Positions 1 through 6,311 of a DNA stretch of 6,315 nt are shown here, piece after piece. A program made the position numbers and the translations under genes. A model generated the notes under the pieces. The model was given only the letters and a program-made list of their open reading frames with translations. It made no database searches and was not told where the DNA came from. The DNA is from Bacteroidales bacterium (GTDB taxonomy: Bacteria; Bacteroidota; Bacteroidia; Bacteroidales; UBA4417). Positions within the stretch are counted from its first letter, which is position 1. Each line of letters opens with the position of its first letter. The stretch lies in contig JANXXZ010000423.1 in assembly GCA_025350385.1 (NCBI GenBank), positions 1 through 6,315 of the forward strand, given 5' to 3'.

Positions 1-2163
1 TTATTTAACCAATGTGAGTTCTTTAATCAGGTTTGAGGCACCAGCATATTTATCAATAATAAACAGGACATAACGAACATCAACATTTATTGTCCGCTGC
101 AATTCCGGTTCAAATGCTATATTTCCGCTCATTGCTTCCCAGTTTCCATCGAAAGCTAACCCTATCAACTCACCATCACCATTAATTACAGGGCTTCCGG
201 AATTTCCACCTGTGATGTCGTTGTCGGTAAGGAAACAGGTGTATAGTTTACCATTCTCCCCATACTGCCCGTAATCTTTCTTTTGGTATAACTCTTTCAG
301 TTTTGCCGGAACAATAAATTCCTCGTTGGTAGGATCTTCTTTCATCATAACACCGTCAAGTGTAGTAAAATAGTTATAATGAACAGCATCAGCAGGATAG
401 TAGTCGAGTACTTTGCCGTAGGTCATGCGCATAGTGCTGTTGGCATCTGGATAAAAACTCTTATCAGGCTGCATTTCGCGCAAACCGGCTAGTAAAAGCC
501 TTTGTGCTTTCTTGATTCTGGTTGAGAGTTCCTGGTTACTTGATTGTGCTTTCTTGAAATTGTCCATAAACGAATTATAGGTCTTATAAGCCGGATCGTT
601 TTGAAGTTTTTTCAGGGAAGGCTTCTCTATAAAGGCATTGAAATTAGCTTCGGTACAAAATATTGATTTCTCAAACATCTCCCCCACGAACTTTTTAATA
701 TCGCCTTTAAATTTTTTATCGATAAACTGGTAAATATCAGGATGCTGGTTTGCGGGGATATCGGAGCGGAACATTTCAAGCATCGCGGCATATACGTTTT
801 GCTCAATCTTGTTATTATAATCCTTAAAATGTTCTTTCGATATATCGGTGTATTTTTCAAGTTGTTTTTTAAGTGCATCGCCTTTGGCGCCGCTTTTCAA
901 CGCGGTTTCAATTGCTGTAGCCTGCTGAGGGAAAGTAAATGCCTTTGAACCAAAAAAACAGAGCTGAGTGCGCCAGATCAAAGGATAAAGATTTTGATTC
1001 TTATACTGACCATAAACATCGGCAAAGGTGCTCAGTACTTCTCCGTACTTCTCTTTTCGCTGTGCTTCGGCATTAACCCAGGATGAAAATTCCTGCTCGA
1101 TCTTTTGCTTTTGATCAATAACATCAAGTCGTTTGAGGTCACGGCTTTCGCCGACTTTGTTTTTCCAGAAATTAGCCAGCCCTGCATAATCCGATGCATA
1201 TGCAATGCGGACAGCATTATCAGCATCCATTCCTTCTTTCTGAATCTCTAGGGTTTTACCCAGGACCTTAATGATTGAAGGGTTGATATCATTTAAGGTA
1301 GCTTCAACACCCCAGGACGTACGATATCGGTCGGTTTGACCCGGGTATCCCCAGATCATGGCAAAGTCATTCTTTTTATAGCCTTTTATGGAAACAGGGA
1401 GATATTTTTTAACTTTCATCGGGACATTATCCTTTGCATATTCAGCCGGGGAACCATCAGGAGCAGTATAAATACGGAAAATGCTGAAATCACCCGTATG
1501 ACGGGGCCACATCCAGTTATCGGTATCTCCGCCAAACTTCCCGATACTTGAAGGAGGAGCACCAACCAGGCGGATATCCTTATATACGATGTATACGAAA
1601 CGATAATACTCATTTCCGTTGAAAAAGCTTCTAAGCTCAACATTGTATTTACCATCTTCCGAGGCATCTTTTTTCAATTCTTCTATTTTCTTGGTGATGG
1701 CAGCCGAACGGCCCTTCTCATCCATGTCTGTTGTAACAGCACCAAGTACATCGGTTGTTACATCATCCATACGAACGAGGAATGAAACCGTAAGGCCTTC
1801 ATTCATGAGTTCTTCATTCTTACTCATAGCCCAGAATCCATCGGTGAGATAATCCCGTTCAACTGAGCTGTGTTTCTGTATGGCATCATACCCGCAATGG
1901 TGATTTGTGAAAAGCAAACCTTCTGGCGAAACTACTTCCGCAGTGCAAAAACCTCCCAGACTAACAATTGCGTCTTTCAGGCTCGCATTATTGATGCTGT
2001 ATAGTTCTTCAGCTGTTAGATGAAGCCCCATCTTTTGCATATCTACATAATTTAAGCGGCCGACAAACATAGGCAGCCACATACCTTCATCGGGTGCTTC
2101 CCAGGCAAATGATTGCACGCCGAGGCTTACAATCATGATTAGGATCAAAAATGTTTTTTTCAT
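1..2163 (-). CDS. dpp7: Family S46 dipeptidyl peptidase, DPP7 type (exported serine exopeptidase)
   Basis: A complete 720-residue protein, close to the usual ~710-720 for S46. Residues 1-20 form a signal peptide (KK, hydrophobic core, SFA before W21), so the enzyme is probably periplasmic. The chymotrypsin-fold triad is visible: H89 in TNHHCGYD, D225 in RHTGDF, S655 in GGNSGSPV. N216, W217 and N331 match the residues that hold the substrate N-terminus in known S46 structures. Residues ~280-570, mostly helical and charged, fit the cap domain inserted between the two barrel lobes. Eighteen residues after the catalytic Ser, position 673 is Gly (FDGNWEAM). Family knowledge places Gly here in DPP7 (hydrophobic P1) and Arg in DPP11 (Asp/Glu P1), so I infer DPP7 specificity. 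There is no C-terminal sorting domain. The gene lies 114 bp downstream of the M49 gene on the same strand with no visible promoter between, so co-transcription is likely. The start at 2163 is chosen because it gives the intact signal peptide. Confidence 0.95.
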   Translation of the reverse strand: MKKTFLILIMIVSLGVQSFAWEAPDEGMWLPMFVGRLNYVDMQKMGLHLTAEELYSINNASLKDAIVSLGGFCTAEVVSPEGLLFTNHHCGYDAIQKHSSVERDYLTDGFWAMSKNEELMNEGLTVSFLVRMDDVTTDVLGAVTTDMDEKGRSAAITKKIEELKKDASEDGKYNVELRSFFNGNEYYRFVYIVYKDIRLVGAPPSSIGKFGGDTDNWMWPRHTGDFSIFRIYTAPDGSPAEYAKDNVPMKVKKYLPVSIKGYKKNDFAMIWGYPGQTDRYRTSWGVEATLNDINPSIIKVLGKTLEIQKEGMDADNAVRIAYASDYAGLANFWKNKVGESRDLKRLDVIDQKQKIEQEFSSWVNAEAQRKEKYGEVLSTFADVYGQYKNQNLYPLIWRTQLCFFGSKAFTFPQQATAIETALKSGAKGDALKKQLEKYTDISKEHFKDYNNKIEQNVYAAMLEMFRSDIPANQHPDIYQFIDKKFKGDIKKFVGEMFEKSIFCTEANFNAFIEKPSLKKLQNDPAYKTYNSFMDNFKKAQSSNQELSTRIKKAQRLLLAGLREMQPDKSFYPDANSTMRMTYGKVLDYYPADAVHYNYFTTLDGVMMKEDPTNEEFIVPAKLKELYQKKDYGQYGENGKLYTCFLTDNDITGGNSGSPVINGDGELIGLAFDGNWEAMSGNIAFEPELQRTINVDVRYVLFIIDKYAGASNLIKELTLVK

Positions 2164-2277
2164 GTGATTTTGTTAAGGGTGAGTAGTTGGTTGTTAATTA
2201 ATTGTTACCCAATTAGCTGGTAAATTAAATGTTAATGCTGCTGGTTTATTAATTCAGGCCGGAATAATAACGGGAAG
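2164..2277. other. Short gap between the two peptidase genes
   Basis: AT-rich 114-bp spacer between the M49 stop codon and the S46 start codon. No CAAAnnTA (the minus-strand reading of the Bacteroidota -7 element) is present, and I find no GC-rich stem followed by a T-run that would terminate the M49 transcript. Both absences favour read-through from the M49 gene into the S46 gene. The only pattern noticed is a repeated TTGTTA hexamer near the S46 start, listed separately. Confidence 0.6.
2170..2207. repeat. Three direct TTGTTA hexamers before the S46 start codon
   Basis: TTGTTA occurs at 2170-2175, 2191-2196 and 2202-2207 (TAACAA in the sense of the S46 gene), beginning 7, 28 and 39 bp upstream of its ATG. 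The same hexamer makes up the regular array at 4529-4570. In such AT-rich DNA this may be chance; a regulatory role is only inferred. Confidence 0.3.
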
Positions 2278-3939
2278 CTATAATCCCAGAATTTTGGTTC
2301 CCTGATCAAAAACAATATCCTTAGGAATATTGGCAGATTTCAGTTTTTCAATCCCGGTTTTCAGTTCCGGTCTGACAACGCCATTTTCTCCAAGGTATTT
2401 CACGGCATTGGCATAATCACCATCGCCTTCGATTTTAAGGATGAAAGCACTCCATTCATTCATGGCCTGCCGGGTTTTTGCAAAATCGACTTTAAATGTA
2501 CCGTCTGCATTGCGGCTGAAAGCTCCTTTATCTTCGAAGAAATTGAAACACATCATATTAGCCTTGCCGTGAGCTTCAGCAGCTCCGAATCGCACTGAAC
2601 GGATAAGCCCGGCCATATAGGTCACAAAAGCATCTTCGGTTGTTATGCCTTTAATTTCTCCTTTTTCAACCAGTTTTGTAACCAGGTAGAGACCAAGAAT
2701 ATCAGCTTTTGCTTCTTCCCAGCCCGAATACTGTTCTTTCAATGCATCCCTGACTGTTCCCTTACCTGTGATAGTGTTCTTGATTCCTATACCATGAGCC
2801 ACTTCGTGGAACATTACATTACTGAAAAAGGCGTCGAATTTGATATTTTTACGCTGTTCAGGCTCAATAAGCACATTGGAGATTGGTACCAGTATTTTTT
2901 CAAACTTGGCCTGCATAGCATTCTTCAGTTGCAGCCGGCGCGAACCTTTTGCAAGTTGTACTTTCTCGTCATTAGGCAGGTTGATGGCGATGGTTTTGCC
3001 GCCACAATTGCTGTTGCCTGAATAATAAAGAATATCATAGGCATTCAGGTCGGAACTTGAACCCGGCACTTCTTTCTTGTACTTCGGATCGCAGGGGAGT
3101 TCTTTTTGCAACGCAGGGAGCATGGCAATATATTTTTCGAGTCTTTTACTCCATTCTTTATCCTTCACGAGTACCGAAGATTCTTCTGCAGCCTTGATTC
3201 CAAATAGTGCATCCTCATAGTTTTCAATTGGACCGGTAACAATATCAAGTGTATTGGTCTTCATATCCATCCAGGCCATATCGCTTTTAAAATAATCATC
3301 GGTGAGAAGCGCTTCGGCGCGAAGAATCAGGTATTTCTTCAGGCCTGCATCTTCAGCCAGTTCTGCCGCTTTTTTCAGGAGTTCTGCAGCTTTTTGAATT
3401 TTGTTTTTATAAGCTTCATGATACCATTCGCATCTCAATTTACCAGCTTCATCACGGCGGATCAGGGTGTATTGGCTTGTTTTGTTTTTATCCTTGAACG
3501 CATCAAACTCTTCCTTGGTCATATCTTTTGGATAGAAGTTGGCTCCCTTGGGCTTTGCCCCGAAGCCGGGAACAAAGGGAAGGTTGCCATCCAGACGGTC
3601 CCATGGACCATAATTGATTTCGGCAAATTGCCTGGTAGCCGGATCTGTGATCGAATCAAGGAAAGCCTGTTTATTTCCAAGGGTCTGTTCCCAGAAAATA
3701 TCATCCATCAGCTGAGCAACCTCGATGAGGATGGGGAGCATTTGCTTTTCCTTTTCTGTAAGTTTGCTCATGTCAGTGGTAAGCTTTACCACAGCGTACT
3801 CGTTTACTTTTGCCTGCATTTCGCTTACCTGGGTTGAATCAGAGGTTTGATTATTCTTCGCTTTTTTCGATTTGCATCCTGCACCTAGTGTAATCACCAG
3901 TGCAACTGATGCTAGAAATAAGATCGTGTTTTTTAACAT
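2278..3939 (-). CDS. Dipeptidyl-peptidase III family (M49) zinc metallopeptidase, predicted lipoprotein
   Basis: 553 residues. A lipoprotein signal peptide ends at a GAG-C lipobox with C22 as the lipidated residue. The residues after it (KSKKAK) are basic, not the acidic surface-export signal of Bacteroidota, so I infer anchoring on the periplasmic side. The zinc site is H378-E379-V-A-H382, with E409 in WEEAKAD as third ligand. The order and context match DPP III: an INLPN..Q...G segment at ~319-333 precedes HExxH, EEAKAD corresponds to the human EECRAE, and H457 (EAHGKA) corresponds to the catalytic-support His of RQAHMQA. Two features are atypical: the motif is HExxH (five residues) instead of the classical HExxGH, and the protein is shorter than the ~700 or more residues of the human enzyme. 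M49 enzymes release N-terminal dipeptides; activity and specificity here are inferred. It is probably the first gene of a pair with the DPP7 gene. The start at 3939 gives the intact signal peptide; no Shine-Dalgarno is seen, as is usual in this phylum. Confidence 0.88.
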   Translation of the reverse strand: MLKNTILFLASVALVITLGAGCKSKKAKNNQTSDSTQVSEMQAKVNEYAVVKLTTDMSKLTEKEKQMLPILIEVAQLMDDIFWEQTLGNKQAFLDSITDPATRQFAEINYGPWDRLDGNLPFVPGFGAKPKGANFYPKDMTKEEFDAFKDKNKTSQYTLIRRDEAGKLRCEWYHEAYKNKIQKAAELLKKAAELAEDAGLKKYLILRAEALLTDDYFKSDMAWMDMKTNTLDIVTGPIENYEDALFGIKAAEESSVLVKDKEWSKRLEKYIAMLPALQKELPCDPKYKKEVPGSSSDLNAYDILYYSGNSNCGGKTIAINLPNDEKVQLAKGSRRLQLKNAMQAKFEKILVPISNVLIEPEQRKNIKFDAFFSNVMFHEVAHGIGIKNTITGKGTVRDALKEQYSGWEEAKADILGLYLVTKLVEKGEIKGITTEDAFVTYMAGLIRSVRFGAAEAHGKANMMCFNFFEDKGAFSRNADGTFKVDFAKTRQAMNEWSAFILKIEGDGDYANAVKYLGENGVVRPELKTGIEKLKSANIPKDIVFDQGTKILGL

Positions 3940-4116
3940 CTCATTATAAGTTTAATTCTAATTGTTGGGAGGATGGGCGAAATTACTTAAAAACAATACT
4001 CCTTTCCCGATGTTCTGGCAATTGTTTGTGACAGGAGAGTGAATTTATTGTTTTGTGTAATGATCGGTTAACCAGAATGTTTTGACTCAATTCAAATTCA
4101 AATTACGTCATTATTT

Positions 4117-4128
4117 ACTCATATGAGT
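4117..4128. repeat. Perfect 12-bp palindrome inside a larger imperfect inverted repeat
   Basis: ACTCATATGAGT is a perfect palindrome. It overlaps the right side of a looser inverted repeat with arms 4091-4101 and 4128-4138, matching at 10 of 11 positions. It lies about 180 bp upstream of the M49 start, so it could be a dimeric protein-binding site for that gene. It could also be chance in AT-rich sequence. Confidence 0.35.
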
Positions 4129-4274
4129 TGAATTTAAAACCAGGAATCGATGAAACCAATCATTGAACAGGTGTAAGGCATAAAATTTCCGGTAAAATCT
4201 AATCTGGGGAATACTTGTCATTGAATACAAAAATTCAGCTGATCCTGGTATATATAAATCCTTTTATCGGCTAT

Positions 4275-4309
4275 GAATGTTTTTTAAGTTAGCGACTTTT
4301 AATACATTC
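4275..4309. repeat. 35-bp imperfect palindrome in the intergenic region
   Basis: The arms pair symmetrically around 4292: GAATGT (4275-4280) with ACATTC (4304-4309), TT (4282-4283) with AA (4301-4302), and AAGT (4286-4289) with ACTT (4295-4298). The loop is TAGCG and only T-T mismatches fall between. That gives 12 of 15 pairs. No neighbouring gene ends here, so it is not an obvious terminator. It may be an operator or part of an unannotated RNA. Confidence 0.35.
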
Positions 4310-4518
4310 CGGGCAGTGGAACATAAGAAAATGCAAATATGATCGTACTCAGATCAACCCTGATGGCTTGAATATGAGGTACCTGTTTCTTCCATGAAAG
4401 CTTTATTCTGAATTGGTTTGTTAACACATAGATAATGAACACTTAAGCCGAATACAAATTTTTCCGGATAAGGGAAAATTTATTTCCTGGAATCCAGCTT
4501 ATAATTATATTTTATTTC

Positions 4519-4526
4519 TAATTTTG
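4519..4526 (+). promoter_or_regulatory. Bacteroidota -7 promoter element for the carboxyltransferase gene
   Basis: TAATTTTG matches the Bacteroidota -7 consensus TAnnTTTG exactly and points towards the plus-strand gene. No clear TTTG is found at the -33 position (around 4494-4500), so the upstream half is weak and may need an activator. A start site near 4532-4535 is expected from consensus spacing, giving a leader of about 100-125 nt that begins inside the inverted repeat. Confidence 0.5.
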
Positions 4527-4579
4527 TATTGTTATTCAATTAACAAACCAAATTGTTAATGGAATAACAATCCAAATTT
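4520..4579. repeat. Large inverted repeat overlapping the promoter
   Basis: Arms 4520-4546 and 4553-4579 are complementary at 24 of 27 positions around the 6-nt loop ACCAAA (4547-4552). The inner 19 positions (4528-4546 against 4553-4571) match at 18 of 19, the exception being 4538/4561. In RNA this would fold into a long, mostly A-U stem at the very start of the leader. There is no T-run directly after it, so it is not a standard terminator. Confidence 0.75.
4529..4570. promoter_or_regulatory. Four alternating TTGTTA/TAACAA half-sites with 12-bp period (candidate operator array)
   Basis: TTGTTA at 4529-4534, TAACAA at 4541-4546, TTGTTA at 4553-4558 and TAACAA at 4565-4570: each hexamer is the reverse complement of the previous one and all are separated by exactly 6 bp. 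This is two tandem copies of the palindrome TTGTTA-N6-TAACAA, whose spacers differ (TTCAAT and ATGGAA). The hexamers are conserved while the spacers are not, which is what is expected of paired dimer-binding sites. The array covers the expected transcription start, so a bound protein would be expected to repress. The regulator is unknown and the function is inferred. Confidence 0.5.
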
Positions 4580-4635
4580 TAGATATTCATTTATAACCAT
4601 TAAGTGGACCGGGATTCAGGTTTCCGGTTTATTTC

Positions 4636-6279
4636 ATGGAACAGAGGCCTGTAAAAATGAAGAAAAGTCTTTTAATACGCGATGTAACGCTGCGCGACGG
4701 ACAGCAATCGCTTTTTGCTACCCGGATGAGTCAGAACCAGGTGGATCGTGCACTGCCGGGTTTTAAAGATGCCGGTTTTTATGCTATGGAAGTCTGGGGT
4801 GGAGCTGTTCCTGATTCGGTTATGCGTTATTTAAATGAAAATCCCTGGACCCGGCTCGAAAGTATTTATAAAGTTATTGGTGATACCTCACTATTAACCG
4901 CTTTATCGCGGGGTCGTAATCTTTTTGGCTATAATCCTTATCCCGACGATGTTATTGAAGGTTTTAACAGGAATGCTATAAAATCAGGCATTTCAATCAT
5001 GAGAGTTTTCGATGCATTGAATGATACCGACAATATCCGTTCAACAGTAGAATTTGTGAAACAAAATGGCGGTATTGCTGATTGCACCGTTGTATATACC
5101 GTTGATCCGAAATATTCGACCCGTGATAAAATCAGGGCTTTATTACATGCAAAAATACTTCCGTCGCATATTTTTACGAAGGAATACTTTTTACAGCGGG
5201 CACTGGAATTTGAAAAAATGGGGGCTGATATGGTCACATTGAAAGATATGGCAGGGCTAATAACCCCAGGTAAAGCAGGCCGCTTAATCCGGATGCTTAA
5301 ACAAAGTCTTTCAGTGCCGGTTGATTTCCATACACATTGTACTCCTGGTTACGGACTTGCTTCTTCACTCATGGCCATTGTAAACGGCGTGGATATTCTG
5401 GACACTTCTCTCATGAGTTTTGCTGGTGGTTCGGCGGCGCCTGCATTTGAGCTTATTCAGCTTTTTTGCAATCGTATGAATATTGATACGGGAGTTAATC
5501 TGGTGGCAGTTGTAAATCTAGATTCTGAATTACGCTCAATCAGGCACGAACTGGCCGAATTTGATTCTACCAAAGCCTTCCCCCGCGAATTTAATATTAT
5601 AACGGATACTCTGCCCCGCGACATCGATCAGATGTTTGAACTGGCAATTGCATTTGCGAAAGCCGATAAAGAGGATGATTTGCTTGAAGTTTGCCATCGC
5701 ATTGAAAGTTGGTTTGGATTCCCTGATCCTGATGATAAAATCCGTGATGCTGAGATTCCCGGTGGAATGTATTCAAATATGCTTGCCCAGTTAAAACAAC
5801 TAAAGCTTGAAAAACTTTTACCGCGAGCCATGGAGTTGATCCCTCTGGTCAGACTCGTTTCAGGCTGTCCCCCGCTTGTCACACCCACAAGCCAGATTGT
5901 CGGAGCCCAGGCTGTGAACTGTGCCATTGATGAGGCAAAAGGTGAGCCCGTTTATACATCAAAGTCAATACAGTTCGTGAACCTTGTAAAAGGAGTTTAT
6001 GGTCATACTCCGGTGCCAGTCGACCCGGAATTCAGGTATAAGATTGCTGGAGTAAGAGAAGAAATTCCATATGACACAAAGTATTATCGCCGGCAGGAGA
6101 ATCCTGTGTTTGAAGAATACGGGGGAGTGAAACTTGCAAATGATGAAAAAGAAGAATTGTTGCTCGAGTTATTCCCTTCGGTAGCAAATGATTTTCTGAA
6201 GAGAAGGATGGAAAATTTATACATGGCCGAAATTCACAAAGTGGAAGAAGAAAAAAGCAGGAAGTTTTGGATAGGTTGA
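4636..6279 (+). CDS. Biotin-dependent carboxyltransferase subunit (OadA / PycB / transcarboxylase 5S family) without a biotinyl domain
   Basis: 547 residues, cytoplasmic. Residues ~12-280 are the HMGL-like TIM barrel that moves CO2 between carboxybiotin and pyruvate/oxaloacetate. Visible sites are metal ligand D21 and Q24 (TLRDGQQSL), R92 and Y99 (RGRNLFGY) for the keto acid, the carbamylated-lysine position K203 (TLKDMAG), and H232/H234 (HTH). Residues ~295-500 are the PYC_OADA domain (IPGGMYSN at 374-381, PPLVTPTSQIVG at 412-423). The protein ends soon after LFPSVANDF with no biotin-attachment MKM region, so a separate biotin carrier is required, as for the 5S subunit of transcarboxylase. 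Oddities: the usual DAHQS is DGQQS, and the catalytic GxTSQP loop reads GGSAAP (264-269), with Ser for the key Thr. Oxaloacetate decarboxylase, pyruvate carboxylase B and transcarboxylase cannot be told apart here. M8 at 4657 is a likely alternative start, since relatives begin close to MKK and GAGG sits 9 nt before it. Confidence 0.88.
   Translation: MEQRPVKMKKSLLIRDVTLRDGQQSLFATRMSQNQVDRALPGFKDAGFYAMEVWGGAVPDSVMRYLNENPWTRLESIYKVIGDTSLLTALSRGRNLFGYNPYPDDVIEGFNRNAIKSGISIMRVFDALNDTDNIRSTVEFVKQNGGIADCTVVYTVDPKYSTRDKIRALLHAKILPSHIFTKEYFLQRALEFEKMGADMVTLKDMAGLITPGKAGRLIRMLKQSLSVPVDFHTHCTPGYGLASSLMAIVNGVDILDTSLMSFAGGSAAPAFELIQLFCNRMNIDTGVNLVAVVNLDSELRSIRHELAEFDSTKAFPREFNIITDTLPRDIDQMFELAIAFAKADKEDDLLEVCHRIESWFGFPDPDDKIRDAEIPGGMYSNMLAQLKQLKLEKLLPRAMELIPLVRLVSGCPPLVTPTSQIVGAQAVNCAIDEAKGEPVYTSKSIQFVNLVKGVYGHTPVPVDPEFRYKIAGVREEIPYDTKYYRRQENPVFEEYGGVKLANDEKEELLLELFPSVANDFLKRRMENLYMAEIHKVEEEKSRKFWIG
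4643..4647 (+). promoter_or_regulatory. Weak ribosome-binding-like site favouring the internal start at 4657
   Basis: AGAGG ends 9 nt before the ATG at 4657, while nothing similar precedes the ATG at 4636. The protein would then start MKKSLLIRDVTLRDG, which fits the short N-terminus of related enzymes. Bacteroidota often initiate without a Shine-Dalgarno sequence, so this is only supporting evidence. Confidence 0.3.
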
Positions 6280-6280
6280 A

Positions 6281-6311
6281 GGAAATCCGTTAGGGATTGC
6301 AGTGGAAATCC
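6281..6311. repeat. Short repeat with alternative hairpins after the carboxyltransferase gene (REP-like)
   Basis: GGAAATCC occurs twice (6281-6288 and 6304-6311) and GGATT (6294-6298) lies between them. GGATT can pair with AATCC on either side (6284-6288 or 6307-6311), giving two mutually exclusive hairpins. It begins one base after the stop codon. This arrangement resembles the dispersed REP-like palindromes of many Bacteroidota genomes; that resemblance is from memory, not from a search. The window ends at 6315, so the element may be longer. A role as a 3' transcript end is also possible. Confidence 0.4.

Larger units (their letters stand above)
3940..4635. other. Long divergent intergenic region, AT-rich, no gene recognised
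   Basis: This 696-bp stretch separates the minus-strand peptidase pair from the plus-strand carboxyltransferase gene and must carry promoters for both directions. No open frame of useful length with a recognisable product, no tRNA and no recognised riboswitch was seen. For the minus direction the closest -7-like string is TAATTTCG (complement of 3978-3985), one base off TAnnTTTG and without a good -33 partner, so that promoter is unresolved. For the plus direction there is an exact -7 match at 4519-4526. Several inverted repeats (4091-4138, 4117-4128, 4275-4309, 4473-4487, 4520-4579) are scattered through it. A small RNA gene cannot be excluded. Confidence 0.7.

Noticed and set aside
1..2163. 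DPP11 (acidic-specific S46 peptidase)
   Set aside because: The discriminating position 673 is Gly and not Arg, and the surrounding FDGNWEAMSG is DPP7-like.
2189..2209. Hairpin around TTAATTAA as terminator of the M49 transcript
   Set aside because: Only the core and the outer three pairs match; the stem fails in between and has no T-run, so it is not supported.
3394..3837. 147-codon plus-strand open frame
   Set aside because: It lies wholly antisense to the well-supported M49 gene and its translation shows no domain. It is a shadow of that gene's codon use.
4529..4570. CRISPR-like or tandem-repeat array
   Set aside because: The units are 6-bp alternating half-sites with 6-bp spacers, far too short for CRISPR and better explained as a binding site.
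4520..4579. Rho-independent terminator
   Set aside because: The stem is almost entirely A-T, is not followed by a T-run, and lies upstream of a gene with no gene ending before it.
4938..5237. 99-codon minus-strand open frame, with a similar one at 5628-5927
   Set aside because: Both are antisense inside the carboxyltransferase gene, with Ser-rich translations of no recognisable family.
4636..6279. HMG-CoA lyase or isopropylmalate/citramalate synthase
   Set aside because: These share the barrel, but the carbamylated-lysine motif TLKDMAG and the C-terminal PYC_OADA segment with PPLVTPTSQIVG identify a biotin-dependent carboxyltransferase.
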